From NCBI RefSeq assembly GCF_000614065.1, contig NZ_BAKG01000015.1, positions 1 through 64,000 of the forward strand: a DNA stretch of 64,000 nt. Direction: 5' to 3'. The translations under genes and the position numbers were made by a program. Below the pieces are notes generated by a model. That model did no database searches. It saw nothing but the letters and a program-made list of their open reading frames with translations, and had not been told where the DNA came from. This DNA is from Prevotella dentasini JCM 15908. Lineage in GTDB: Bacteria; Bacteroidota; Bacteroidia; Bacteroidales; Bacteroidaceae. Positions within the stretch are counted from its first letter, which is position 1; each line of letters opens with the position of its first letter. Positions 50,754 to 60,484 of the stretch are shown in pieces.

Positions 50754-53627
50754 CTACCTGCCACACATCTGCCGATACGGGCAATAGGTGCAAGCATCCA
50801 CATTGTCAGTAGGGGCAAATGGAATATCCGGATTATAAAGCTCTGACAATTTATCTCTCAGCAGACGGTAAAACTCCTCGGCATAGTCCGTGGCACAGAC
50901 TATCTCGTCGCCATTCAGCGTAAGAACGGGAGAATAATCTTCCGCCCCTGCATGCTGAATAAAGAGAAGAGCCGGACTGACAGGATGGTGATCAGGATTC
51001 CGTTCAACGTCTTCGGTAGAGACGAGGAGGCTATAGAGCAGGGACTGAAGCTGATAGTCGGCCTTGCAGGTTATGATTTTCTTGCTGTCAAACAGTTCCT
51101 CCACCGTCTTCAATGGCTTGCTAACGCTGTTGCCCGTCTTGTAGTCTACGACACGCAGACGGGGAGAAGCTAAGGAGAGGTTGACTTCGTCAAGACGGTC
51201 AACGCGCCCCCCGACGGTTATCTGCCGCTGCGTTCCACAGACATCAATGCTTATCTGCTTGAAAACATCGAACTCGTGCTGAATGACTCGCAGTGGTGCA
51301 ACACGCAGGTCGGTGCGAAGAAGCTGGCGAAGATATTTTGCAATCACCTCGTGGCTGATGAGCTGCAGGCCATTGAGCTTCGGATGCTCCTTTGTACCTT
51401 CAGGCAGCTTGAACAGCTCCACTGCGAAGGCTTCATCAATGACGGTATCTATCGTAGCCGTGGCATTGCCTGCGAAAGCCGGCTGTGCCGACTTCCCCGT
51501 CTTCAGGACATATTCTATATTCTCTGCCGTAATGACCTCACGGGGAAGCAACCGCTCATAGAGCAGCTGGGCTGCGCGGTGGAAGATGTTTCCGAAGACG
51601 CGGCTGTCTATGTCGTCCTCATCCGTATCGTCAGACTCGTTCAACCCGGCTATATACTTATAGAAGAAGCGCAGCTGGCAGCGCAGATAGGTATTGAGGG
51701 CTGTGGGCGAGACGGTCGTAAAGTCGGCAAGCCTGTCCATGACCACCTCTTCCTTCGCAACGGGCAGTGCCTCGCCTTGCATCGGTTCTTGCCCGGCCTG
51801 AAGGGCAAAACGGCCGATGGGCTGCCCGAACTCTACAAGAAGCTGAAGCATAAAGCGGCTCATCTCGCCTGTCTGACTGCCCTGAGTGGAATTGTTATAC
51901 AGAATAGTTACGTCTTTGGCGCGCTGAATGAGGCTGTGGAAGTAGTAGCTGTAAACGGCCACCTTGTTGTCTATCGTCGTCAGCCCGTATGCCTTGCGGA
52001 TAACATGGGGAATAAAGGAGGTGTCGCTGACTCCCTTGGGCATGTTCCCCTCGTTGCAAGAGAGAATGAGCACATGGTCGAAGTCAAGGTTGCGCGTTTC
52101 GAGGACACCCATCAGCTGTACGCCGCGCGCAGGCTCACCGTGGAAAGGAATGTTCGTGGAAGATATGAGCTGGCCGAGCAACCGCCGGAAAACGGGCAGG
52201 CTGGCCTCAAGGTCGCCTTTTTCCATCAGGCCGGAAAGACGGGTGAGAAGGGTGTACATGCGGAATACCGATTCCTCGAAAAGCGGATTACCGTTGTCTG
52301 CCCCATTGACAGCTATGCGGCGGACACAGGCTGCAAGCCATCCGGCAAGCCGGGGGATGTCTGCCTTGCCATGGGGGAGATAGGTGAAGAGGGCGTCATC
52401 CTTACAGGTAACATAGAACTGCTTCTCCGCGTTAAGGCGTCTGAGCAATTCGGCAGTTCTGTCCGTCAGAAACCTGCCGTATGGATGGCGGAGCACACGG
52501 TTCACGTTATGGAGCCGGAAAGCCTGCCCGCGCATGGAATACCCGTCGGTCTGGAGCGTGAGCAACTGACTGACCATCGACGCGATGGGCGTCTGCTGAA
52601 GCGGATACCCCGTCGTTACGTTGAGCATCTCCACCTCGTCGGGGATGCAGTGAACGGCCGTATGGAGCAGGCTTTCGTCGCAGAGCACGATGGCGGTGCG
52701 CCTGCCGTCCTTGTAGCGTTCGTCCTCGCGCAGCCACTGGGTGATGTAGCGCGCCTGAAGATTTTCGGTCGGGGCGGAAACAAAGCGGACATTCTTCGGT
52801 TGGGCGAAGCTGTCGAAAAGGCTGCTTCCGGCATCCAGCGCGTTGGGAAACTTCTCCAGCCACTGCCTAATATAGACTCCCGCCTCGTTCGTTCCGTTGA
52901 GGTAGTAATGGTCGTAATCCCAATAGAACGATGCCTTGCCTTCGCTCTGCAGACGGCCGAAGAGCTGCTGCTCTACCTTTTGCAGGACGTTGAAGCCGAC
53001 GAAAACATAGTGTTCGTACTGCGTCGTCAGCTTCTGCTGTTCGGCCACCTCGCGGTAGAGCATGCCTTCATAGGCAAGCCCCTGACTGCGGAGCCGGCTG
53101 CGGAAGTCGGCATACACGTCGCTGAGCTTGCTCCACAGCGTTATGAAGCGTTCGCGCAGCACGGTGGTGTCGCCCGTGAAGTTGGCAAAAAAGCGTTGCA
53201 GCTCTTCTTTCTGATGCTGTGTCAGATAGTCGGCATCGTCCAGCTCGTGAATGTCGCGCACGTTGCGGAACACCTGCCCGGCGTCGGCCATGTTCTTGTC
53301 AATGTCGTCGAAGTCGGCAAGCAGCAGCTGCCCCCAGCCGTAAAACTCGTCAAGCTCCTCGCCGCGCCCGGTCATCGCGTTGTAGCTCTTGTAGAGGTCG
53401 CAGAGGCTCTTGACGGGGTCGGCAACGGTGAGCTGCGAGTGCTGGCGGAAGAATTCGGATATGGTGATATAGGCCGGACTCCATATCGGTCCGTCTGCGA
53501 GGGAGGCCAGGGCCCGGTTGAGGAAAAGGCTGGCACGCTTGTTGGGGAACACGACGGCTATCCGGCTGAGTTCGTGTCCGTATCGGGAAAGAATATCTTG
53601 GGCTACTTGCTCTAAAAAAGTCTTCAT
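50754..53627 (-). CDS. addB: AddB-like PD-(D/E)XK nuclease family protein
   Basis: This is the second subunit of an AddAB-type end-resection enzyme. The N-terminus resembles an inactivated UvrD helicase (RIAVVFPNKRASLFLNRALA). The C-terminus has a RecB-like nuclease (RLRVVDYKTGNSVSKPL) and a four-cysteine iron-sulfur site: the first Cys in YLRCQLRFFYKYI, the last three in CTYCPYRQMC at the very end. I use ATG 53627 (MKTFLEQVAQDIL) rather than 53648. The frame is intact, 957 residues. Its partner addA is at 13903-17227 instead of next to it. Confidence 0.87.
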   Translation of the reverse strand: MKTFLEQVAQDILSRYGHELSRIAVVFPNKRASLFLNRALASLADGPIWSPAYITISEFFRQHSQLTVADPVKSLCDLYKSYNAMTGRGEELDEFYGWGQLLLADFDDIDKNMADAGQVFRNVRDIHELDDADYLTQHQKEELQRFFANFTGDTTVLRERFITLWSKLSDVYADFRSRLRSQGLAYEGMLYREVAEQQKLTTQYEHYVFVGFNVLQKVEQQLFGRLQSEGKASFYWDYDHYYLNGTNEAGVYIRQWLEKFPNALDAGSSLFDSFAQPKNVRFVSAPTENLQARYITQWLREDERYKDGRRTAIVLCDESLLHTAVHCIPDEVEMLNVTTGYPLQQTPIASMVSQLLTLQTDGYSMRGQAFRLHNVNRVLRHPYGRFLTDRTAELLRRLNAEKQFYVTCKDDALFTYLPHGKADIPRLAGWLAACVRRIAVNGADNGNPLFEESVFRMYTLLTRLSGLMEKGDLEASLPVFRRLLGQLISSTNIPFHGEPARGVQLMGVLETRNLDFDHVLILSCNEGNMPKGVSDTSFIPHVIRKAYGLTTIDNKVAVYSYYFHSLIQRAKDVTILYNNSTQGSQTGEMSRFMLQLLVEFGQPIGRFALQAGQEPMQGEALPVAKEEVVMDRLADFTTVSPTALNTYLRCQLRFFYKYIAGLNESDDTDEDDIDSRVFGNIFHRAAQLLYERLLPREVITAENIEYVLKTGKSAQPAFAGNATATIDTVIDEAFAVELFKLPEGTKEHPKLNGLQLISHEVIAKYLRQLLRTDLRVAPLRVIQHEFDVFKQISIDVCGTQRQITVGGRVDRLDEVNLSLASPRLRVVDYKTGNSVSKPLKTVEELFDSKKIITCKADYQLQSLLYSLLVSTEDVERNPDHHPVSPALLFIQHAGAEDYSPVLTLNGDEIVCATDYAEEFYRLLRDKLSELYNPDIPFAPTDNVDACTYCPYRQMCGR

Positions 53628-53916
53628 TGCTTTATGTTTACCCTGCAAAGGTAATCATTTCCTGACAAAATATGATTATAAAGACGCGAGTTCGGCACAC
53701 GCATTTCTCACAGATATTGTAAGAATGGATTGTATTTGCATGATATTCATGCAGTTAGACAAGTTACGACCGCAGCAAACCCAACTGAAATATTCTCCTT
53801 GCCGGACGCCCCACCGGAAAGTATTTCCAATCCCGGTCAGGCCGTTGGGAAGCCCTGAAAGCATTCCGTCGCAATTCAACTCTACAGCGATGAAAAAACA
53901 CCCGAGAGTAACAAAA

Positions 53917-54048
53917 TTACCATCGGTTGGTAATCGGATTACCATTGGTTGGTAATTGAATTACCATTGGTTGGTAATTGAATTACCATTGGTTGGTAAT
54001 TTAGTTACCATCGGTCGGTAATTTAGTTGCCATCAATTGGAAAACGAA
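53917..54048. repeat. 22-bp array, family TTACCA-TGGTAA
   Basis: Six 22-bp units start at 53917, 53939, 53961, 53983, 54005 and 54027. The core TTACCATTGGTTGGTAA (17 bp) has 6-bp inverted arms TTACCA/TGGTAA and a 5-bp spacer (TTGAA, TCGGA or TTTAG). Units two and three are identical; the last is worn. The array shares its lead-in (CACCCGAGA) with the array at 63444. The rest of this gap (53628-54514) shows no gene. Confidence 0.95.
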
Positions 54049-54514
54049 TCTGCGTGCCCCAATGTCCTTTGCACATTAACATAAACATACGGCTTCTTTG
54101 GAAACAGGACAGCCTATCATATCAGACTCCTTGGTAACAACGGTTTGAGGTTTTGTGCCAAAGGCATAGGAATACCTAAAAAGTAGTATAAATATGGCAA
54201 TTAAATTGTGGATTTATCAGAATCTTTGTACTTTTGCAAAAGAAAAAGAGTGCAGCTACCTGATTACGTTCTCGTCAGCCATTGGAGTTTATAGTGTTAA
54301 GAATTGAAGTGATAGCCTAATCATTAATCCATTTGCCGTACGGGAGTAGCAATCATCCCTGCACTCATTTTTCTAGTGCAAAGGTAATATCCAATATCGT
54401 GTCGTGCAATACTCAAAAATCAGTATTCTCTCAAATACCTACAAATGGTGATTGTATGATTCCTATATTTTTTGTTATTTTGCACAGAGAAATTTATTCT
54501 ATGAAGCGAACCAG

Positions 54515-55471
54515 ATGAAGAATCAAAAGATGTATGAGGCCGATGACAAGATGATATTGCTCATCGGCGACAATTACGACTTGCTTCAGAGCCTTGGCAG
54601 CTTTGGCATAAACCTTGGCTTTGGCGACAAGACCGTGCGCGAGGTTTGCGAGGAGCAAGGGGTCGACGCCTATACGTTTTTGGCCGTAGTCAACTTTTCC
54701 ATCAACGGATACAAGGAGTTCGACGATGCTGACAGGCTGTCCATCCCCACGCTGATGCAGTATCTGAAGGCCAGTCATAGCTATTATCTTGACTATGAAC
54801 TGCCCTTCATACGCAAGAAACTCGTTGACGGACTTGACGAGAACGACAATCTGGCAAGACTGATACTGCGCCTTTACGATGAGTACGCCCACGACATCCG
54901 CCGCCACATGCAGTATGAGGAGAAGACGGTGTTCCCCTATGTGAAAGGGCTTCTCGAAGGAAAGGGGAACGACAACTATGACATTGAGACTTTCTCCAAG
55001 CACCATTCGCAGACCGATGTGAAATTGCGGGAACTGAAGAACATCATCATCAAGTACCTGCCCTCCGATGCTCACAGGAACAGCCAGCTTACCGCAACCC
55101 TGTATGACATCTACAATTGCGAGAACTGGCTGAACCAGCATGCCGACGTTGAGGAGGAAATCTTCATCCCGACCATCCGCCGTCTGGAGCAGAAGAGCAA
55201 GCAGAACGACGTCAGCGTGAAAATCTCCAGTATGATTAGCCAGAACACCGAGTCGAACGAGACACTCAGCGACAGGGAGAAAGACGTTGTCATTTGCGTC
55301 GTACAGGGAATGACCAACAAGGAAATAGCCAATCAGCTTTGCATTTCCACCAATACGGTCATCACTCATCGCCGGAATATTGCACGGAAATTGCAGATAC
55401 ACTCTCCGGCAGGACTGACCATCTATGCCATTGTCAACAATCTGGTGGATATCAGCAGTGTCAATCTTTAA
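54515..55471 (+). CDS. hemerythrin-LuxR transcriptional regulator
   Basis: Three parts are visible. An N-terminal DUF542/ScdA-like region (INLGFGDKTVREVCEEQGVD) comes first. A hemerythrin HHE four-helix domain (about 85-235) follows with likely iron ligands in YAHDIRRHMQYEEKTVF, FSKHHSQTDV and NQHADVEEEIFIP. A C-terminal LuxR HTH ends the protein (LSDREKDVVICVVQGMTNKE, NTVITHRRNIARKL). ScdA/RIC proteins repair iron centres under nitric oxide or oxidative stress, so this is probably a di-iron sensor that acts on DNA. I chose ATG 54515 over 54452. A paralogous regulator follows. Confidence 0.85.
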   Translation: MKNQKMYEADDKMILLIGDNYDLLQSLGSFGINLGFGDKTVREVCEEQGVDAYTFLAVVNFSINGYKEFDDADRLSIPTLMQYLKASHSYYLDYELPFIRKKLVDGLDENDNLARLILRLYDEYAHDIRRHMQYEEKTVFPYVKGLLEGKGNDNYDIETFSKHHSQTDVKLRELKNIIIKYLPSDAHRNSQLTATLYDIYNCENWLNQHADVEEEIFIPTIRRLEQKSKQNDVSVKISSMISQNTESNETLSDREKDVVICVVQGMTNKEIANQLCISTNTVITHRRNIARKLQIHSPAGLTIYAIVNNLVDISSVNL

Positions 55472-55518
55472 ATGACAGCAAAACGGCAGAGTTCCCGACA
55501 TAAATATTTAGCCATCAC

Positions 55519-55549
55519 TTGTGGTTTTACCGATTTATTCGTAACTTTG
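55519..55549 (+). promoter_or_regulatory. promoter of the second LuxR gene
   Basis: A -33-like TTGTGG (about 55519) and TAACTTTG (55542-55549) are 19 nt apart or close to it. ATG 55557 lies 8 nt past the -7 element, again implying an almost leaderless mRNA. Confidence 0.6.
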
Positions 55550-55556
55550 CGAAAAT

Positions 55557-56167
55557 ATGGAGACTGCAAGGATGAGACATAGCCGCCCGCGCATGGCGAT
55601 AGTTGACCCGAACACCTTGGCAATGTTGGGATTGAAGCAGATACTACAGAATGTAGTACCTATCATTTCGGTGGAGACCTTCTCCACTTTTGAGGAGTTT
55701 GAGAAGGCTGGTCCAAATACATTCTTTCACTATTTCGTTGCCCAGAACATAGTATTGGAAAACAGGCAATACTTTACCGAACATATACAGAAGACAATAG
55801 TGCTGACCATAACCAAGGACCCAGTGCGCAGTTGTCGGGCTTTCACAGCTTTTGCATCAATGTCCCGGAAGAAGAGTTAGTGAAGACAATCCTCCGACTG
55901 GAGCAGCATGGACATTCCGGCGGAAAGAATCTTCCCGAGATGCCTCAGGTCCTAAAAAACAAGATACTGACCAACCGGGAAATTGAAGTCTTGGCGTTGC
56001 TTGTGCAGGGATATATCAACAAGGAGATAGCGGCAAAGCTCTGCATCAGCCTTACCACTGTCATAACCCACCGAAAAAACATCACGGAAAAGCTCGGCAT
56101 GAAGAGTGTCTCGGCCCTTACCATCTATGCAATCATGAATGGTTATGTAGACATCAATAAGATTTAG
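55557..56167 (+). CDS. pseudo-receiver LuxR-type regulator (frameshifted)
   Basis: The N-terminal half looks like a response-regulator receiver (MAIVDPNTLAMLGLKQILQN, then FEKAGPNTFFHYFVAQNIV) but lacks the phospho-acceptor Asp at the end of strand 3. The C-terminal HTH (LTNREIEVLALLVQGYINKE, TTVITHRKNITEKL) is very close to that of the upstream hemerythrin regulator. The frame breaks near 55822: one missing C (CCC read as CC) restores DPSAQLSGFHSFCINVPEEE. The full length is about 203 residues. Confidence 0.82.
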
Positions 56168-56193
56168 CAACAGCCGCAAGCTGAGATTTCTGC

Positions 56194-57569
56194 CTAAAGC
56201 AGCGGTGCCAGCAGGTGGGCAATCCATCCCCGGAACTTCTGCCATGGTGTGCGCCATGCGTCCCAGCTTTCTTCTGTCAGCAAGAAACTGTCCTGCTTCT
56301 CATGTTCAAATAGCTGGTCAAGCTCCCGGGTAGTTTCCCTGTCAATGATGACCGCATTTTCCTCCCTGTCCCATCTAAGGCTGCGTGCATTTAGATTGGC
56401 AGAGCCGATGGTGCAGAACTGCCCGTCCACAAGGATGATTTTCGTGTGGTGGAATCCCGGCTTGTACATCCAAATCCTGCATCCAGCCTTCATCAGCTGG
56501 TGGGCGTTGTAGAATCCGCAATCGGGAGTAAGGGGAATGTCGCTCTTCACACTAAGCATGATTTCTACCTTTACCCCCCTTCCTGCAGCATTTTTCAGTG
56601 CCTGCTTCAGCTTTCGGCTGAGTGTGAAGTAGGGATTGATGATTTTGATGCTGTCCTTGGCATTGTTGATGGCATTGATATAGAAGTAACGGATGATTTC
56701 GTTCGATACTTGCGGCTCACGGTTTATGATGCCCACCATCTTGTGTCCGGCAGACTGGCACGTGTCCGGCTTGAGTCCGCTCATGTAGTCAGCGTTGGAA
56801 ATGCCACGATAGTATTTGGCCCCCGATACCTGTCTGCCGGAGGCAAGATACCACATCCGCAGAAAGATTCGTTGAAGCGTGTTTACCTCGTCTCCCTCAA
56901 TGCGGCAGTGCATGTCGTGCCACGCCCCTACACCTTCGTACCTTTTATATAATAGTCTGCCACATTCATGCCCCCGGTATATGCAACCTTTCCGTCAATG
57001 ACGACTATCTTTCGGTGGTCACGGTTGAATATATCGTGCAACCACGGAAATTCCAATGGCTTGAACTCATAAATCTCAATGCCCTTCTCTCTGATTGCCT
57101 TCAGATGGCGTCTCTTCATGGGCTGATTGTTACTGGCATTTCCGAATCCGTCGAATACGGCACGGACCTCCACACCCTCCCTAACCTTTGCGGCAAGATG
57201 CCTGATAAGCTCTTCATTGATAGAGTCGTTGCGGAAATTGAAGTATTCAAGATGAATACTCGACCGGGCTTGGTCAATGGCCCGGAAGAGGTCGTCGAAC
57301 TTTTCCTGCCCACTTGTCAGCAGTGTTACAGAGTTGTTGTGGGAAAAGCGGATGCCTTTGCTGCGCAGTTGCCTTACAATCATGGAGTCTGCACGCGTCC
57401 AGTCCAGCGAGTCCGCTTCTCTGTCGGATATGAAAATCTGGCCAAGGCACGGTGTTGCCATAGCCGTTGTTGCCATGAGAAGGGAAAAGGCGATAAAACC
57501 GCCTCTCCCAAAATATTCCTTTAATATCACGTTGTTCTGTCTCTCAAATCTTTTTCGGAAGGGCTGCAC
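56194..57569 (-). CDS. cls: cardiolipin synthase, phospholipase D type (frameshifted)
   Basis: Both HKD active-site motifs are present: DHRKIVVIDG (with GGMNVADYYIKG after it) and FHHTKIILVDG (with GSANLNARSL after it). The N-terminus has a signal or membrane segment (FIAFSLLMATTAMATPCL) in place of the usual two helices. The product is about 458 residues. The frame breaks near 56935; one missing G restores KGVGAWHDMHCRIEGDEV. It is downstream of kdsD with a 35-nt gap, so it is probably read with the Kdo genes. Confidence 0.88.
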
Positions 57570-57604
57570 GGGGTGAGTTATCCTGTCTCTTGTCCGTTCT
57601 GTTT

Positions 57605-58572
57605 CTATATCATGCAGCTGTAATGGTCTACGATGCCGACCAAATTCCCATCCTCATTGCATACCAACACGGTATGAATCTTGTGTTGGTTCATTATACG
57701 CTGTATCTCTACTATCTTTGTCTCGGGCAATACAGTCTTAGGCGTAGTCGTCATAATATCGCTGACGGTATGGTCGAAGAACTCCGATTGCCATTTTTCC
57801 ATGGCGCGGCGGATATCTCCGTCCGTAATGAGTCCGGCAACCTTTCCGTCCTCCAATGAGACACCAAGTCCGAGCTTGCCTTTGCTAACGTGATGATGGC
57901 TTCTCCGAGGTGCATTTCTTTCGGGATAACGGGCAACTCTTCAGACCGCATCACGTCCTGTGCCGTTGTCAGCAACCGCTTGCCAAGTTCGCCCCCGGGA
58001 TGGAACTGTGCAAAATCCTTGGGCTTGAAATTGCGAACCTCCATCAGGGCAATGGCCAATGCGTCGCCCATGACAAGAGCGGAAGTAGTTGAGCTGGTCG
58101 GTGCGAGATTCAGAGGACATGCCTCTTTCTCCACCTTCACCTTGATGTGCGCTGTAGAATACTTTGCCAACAATGAATTGGGATTGGCACTCATCCCGAT
58201 GATGGGGATTTCCATGTGCAGTACCATAGGGATAAAGCGCAGCAGTTCGTCGGTCTGCCCCGAGTTGGAGAGGGCAAGAACCACGTCGTCTTTTGTCATT
58301 ACGCCCAAATCACCGTGGTAAACGTCAAGCGGATTGACAAAAAAGGCCGGTGTCCCCGTAGAAGCGAGAGTCGCTGCAATCTTCGCGCCTATATTGCCGC
58401 TCTTTCCCACACCCGTAACTATTACCTTTCCCTTGCAGTGGTACATCAGGCTGACAGCCCTGTCGAAGTTTTCATCGAGCTGTTCTTTCAGCCGGAGCAC
58501 AGCGTCGGCCTCTTCGTCAATGCACTTTACGGCATAGCTTCTTACTTGTTTCAGTCTTTCTTCTGTATTCAT
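57605..58572 (-). CDS. kdsD: arabinose 5-phosphate isomerase KdsD (frameshifted)
   Basis: KdsD makes arabinose 5-phosphate, the substrate of KdsA. A SIS domain comes first (VTGVGKSGNIGAKIAATLAS, VLALSNSGQTDELLRFIPM), then two CBS domains (DVMRSEELPVI onward and VSDIMTTTPKTVLPETKIVE). The frame breaks near 57880; one missing G restores AKGKLGLGVSLEDGKVAGLI. The product is about 322 residues, standard for KdsD/KpsF. It starts 3 nt after kdsA. Confidence 0.93.
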
Positions 58573-58575
58573 GGT

Positions 58576-59343
58576 TTATAAAAGATTTCCGATTAGAGCG
58601 TCCAATTTGTCAAGCTCGAGCATATTGGCAGCGTCGCTCAGCCCCTTGTCCGGGTCAGGATGCACCTCGAAGAAGTAGCCTGTGGCTCCGAACGCCTTGG
58701 CTGCCATTGCCATGGAGGGCACAAACTTACGGTCGCCAACGGTTTTCCCTTCTCCGGCACTGGGTCGCTGAACGCTGTGTGTGCAGTCCATAATGACCGT
58801 GGGGACAATTTCCTTCATGTCAGGTATATTCCGGAAGTCTACCACAAGGTTGTTATATCCGAACGAATTGCCACGCTCCGTCAGCCATACTTCCCCGGCT
58901 CCGCTTTCGAGACATTTTTCTACGGGATAGCGCATATCGCGCCCGCTCAGGAACTGAGCTTTTTTTATGTTAACAATCTTGCCTGTCCGGGCAGCAGCTA
59001 CCAAGAGGTCGGTTTGCCGACAAAGGAAAGCCGGAATCTGAATAACATCTACCACTTCGCCCACGGGGCCGGCCTGCATGCTCTCGTGTATGTCAGTCAG
59101 CAGCCGGAGGCCGTATCTTTCCTTTATCTCCATGAGCATTTCAAGTCCCTTATTGAGTCCCGGCCCACGGTAAGAGTGGAGACTCGTACGGTTGGCCTTG
59201 TCAAAACTGGCCTTGAATATGATGTCCGTATGGTACTTCTTGTTCAGTCTTTGAAGCTCTTCTGCTACTTTGTTCAGTAGTTCTTTGCTTTCTATGACAC
59301 AAGGTCCTGCTATGAAAACTGGTTTATCTTGCATATATTCCAT
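58576..59343 (-). CDS. kdsA: 3-deoxy-8-phosphooctulonate synthase KdsA
   Basis: KdsA condenses arabinose 5-phosphate with phosphoenolpyruvate for the Kdo of lipid A core. Motifs: KPVFIAGPCVIESKELL, FKASFDKANRTSLHSYRGPG, LTERGNSFGYNNLVVDFR, MDCTHSVQRP. ATG 59343 (MEYMQDKP) gives 255 residues; the upstream frame adds an unlikely AT-rich leader. It is the first gene of kdsA-kdsD-cls. Confidence 0.94.
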   Translation of the reverse strand: MEYMQDKPVFIAGPCVIESKELLNKVAEELQRLNKKYHTDIIFKASFDKANRTSLHSYRGPGLNKGLEMLMEIKERYGLRLLTDIHESMQAGPVGEVVDVIQIPAFLCRQTDLLVAAARTGKIVNIKKAQFLSGRDMRYPVEKCLESGAGEVWLTERGNSFGYNNLVVDFRNIPDMKEIVPTVIMDCTHSVQRPSAGEGKTVGDRKFVPSMAMAAKAFGATGYFFEVHPDPDKGLSDAANMLELDKLDALIGNLL

Positions 59344-59481
59344 ATCGCTTTTAGCCTTTCTTGTTGTTTCTGTTCTGTCTTCTACAATATAAAAATAATA
59401 GTACAAAGTTATATATAATAAGGAGAATTGCCAAGTATTTAACTTTTGTTTAAGTATCAAGGCGAGTTTCTGACAAGAATA

Positions 59482-59514
59482 TTTGGTAGTATAACAAAAA
59501 AAACGCTACATTTG
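59482..59514 (+). promoter_or_regulatory. promoter of the small outer-membrane protein
   Basis: TTTG (59482-59485), 21 nt, then TACATTTG (59507-59514). This leaves a leader of about 90 nt before the ATG at 59613. Confidence 0.7.
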
Positions 59515-59612
59515 CAACCATAACATGTGGACAGAAGAGTACGGTCCCAATAGTTCAAGTTTAGGAAACATTAGTTTTTCAGATAACAAATAACAATTAA
59601 AAGTTAAGCAAA

Positions 59613-60161
59613 ATGAAGAAGTTTTTGATGACATTGGCTATGGCCGTTGTTGCCGTAGCTGCAAGCGCACAGGTTTATGTTGGTGGTAATATTGGAATTG
59701 CTTCCTCAAAGCAGGGCAATGGCGACAATGTAACAACCTACAAGGTACTTCCTGAGATTGGCTACAACATTGACAAGGACTGGGCAGTAGGCACAACCAT
59801 CGGTTGGGGAAAGGGTAACCCTGTAAACATTGAGGGCGAAACCAACAACTACTTCACCGTAGCTCCATACGCCCGTTATACTTTCGTGCACAGCAAGTAC
59901 GTGAACGTATTCGTTGATGGTGGCTTCGGCTATACTCACTATAATCACGCTCATGTAGGCGGTGCTTCCTACAACCAGTGGGAAGTAGGCTTCAAGCCGG
60001 GTATCTCGGTAAACCTTAACCCGAAGCTCAGTTTCGTTGCACATGTCGGCTTCGCAGGATGGAAGTCTGTAAAGCGCGACGGCGCAAGCAAGGATAGCCA
60101 CGCATGGGGAGTTGACCTTGACGGAAACAACATTACTTTCGGTATCAGCTACAACTTCTAA
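59613..60161 (+). CDS. small outer-membrane beta-barrel protein
   Basis: The signal peptide MKKFLMTLAMAVVAVAASAQ precedes about 162 residues of alternating strands (VYVGGNIGIASSK, YKVLPEIGYNIDKDWAVGTT, APYARYTFVHSKYVNVFVDG), ending in ITFGISYNF with a terminal Phe typical of barrels handled by BamA. It has the OmpW/Opacity-like eight-strand size. A strong promoter, a 90-nt leader and a terminator suggest high expression. The role is unknown. Confidence 0.85.
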   Translation: MKKFLMTLAMAVVAVAASAQVYVGGNIGIASSKQGNGDNVTTYKVLPEIGYNIDKDWAVGTTIGWGKGNPVNIEGETNNYFTVAPYARYTFVHSKYVNVFVDGGFGYTHYNHAHVGGASYNQWEVGFKPGISVNLNPKLSFVAHVGFAGWKSVKRDGASKDSHAWGVDLDGNNITFGISYNF

Positions 60162-60193
60162 GCGGTCATACCCAGTAATCATCGTATGATATT

Positions 60194-60230
60194 TAGCCAT
60201 CCTCTTGTCATAGGGGATGGCTAATTTTAT
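60194..60230 (+). terminator. terminator of the outer-membrane protein gene
   Basis: TAGCCATCC and GGATGGCTA pair around a 12-nt loop, followed by ATTTTAT, 33 nt past the stop. Confidence 0.8.
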
Positions 60231-60310
60231 ACCTATTGGAGACACGATTGGACAATTCGGGAGATTTCAAAAGTAGGCTTTGCAAATGTTGATAAGCCGT
60301 TTAGCATGAG

Positions 60311-60389
60311 AAATGGGCTTTCCGGTCTAACGAAAGTGCCACTTTGACAAGCTCAAAGTGGCACTTTCACAATGCGAAAACGATACTTT
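60311..60389. repeat. 22-bp array, family AAAGTGsCACTTT
   Basis: Cores at 60311-60323 (AAATGGGCTTTCC, worn), 60333-60345 (AAAGTGCCACTTT), 60355-60367 (AAAGTGGCACTTT) and 60377-60389 (AAAACGATACTTT). Steps are exactly 22 bp. It sits between the terminator of the outer-membrane protein gene and the dead IS3 copy. Confidence 0.9.
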
Positions 60390-60484
60390 CGCTTTCCCGT
60401 TTTTAACATGTTGATATTCTGGTGTTTGCTTTTATTTGTCTTCCCTTTGCCTATTTGCAAGTTATTCGTCTTGCTTTATAGGAA

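Noticed and set aside
51276-53615. 779-codon open frame opposite addB
   Set aside because: It has no domain, no plausible promoter and lies fully antisense to a gene with clear motifs; codon bias in addB keeps it open.
53676-53945. 89-codon minus-strand gene in the addB-luxR gap
   Set aside because: It overlaps the start of the 22-bp array, has no domain and no usable start.
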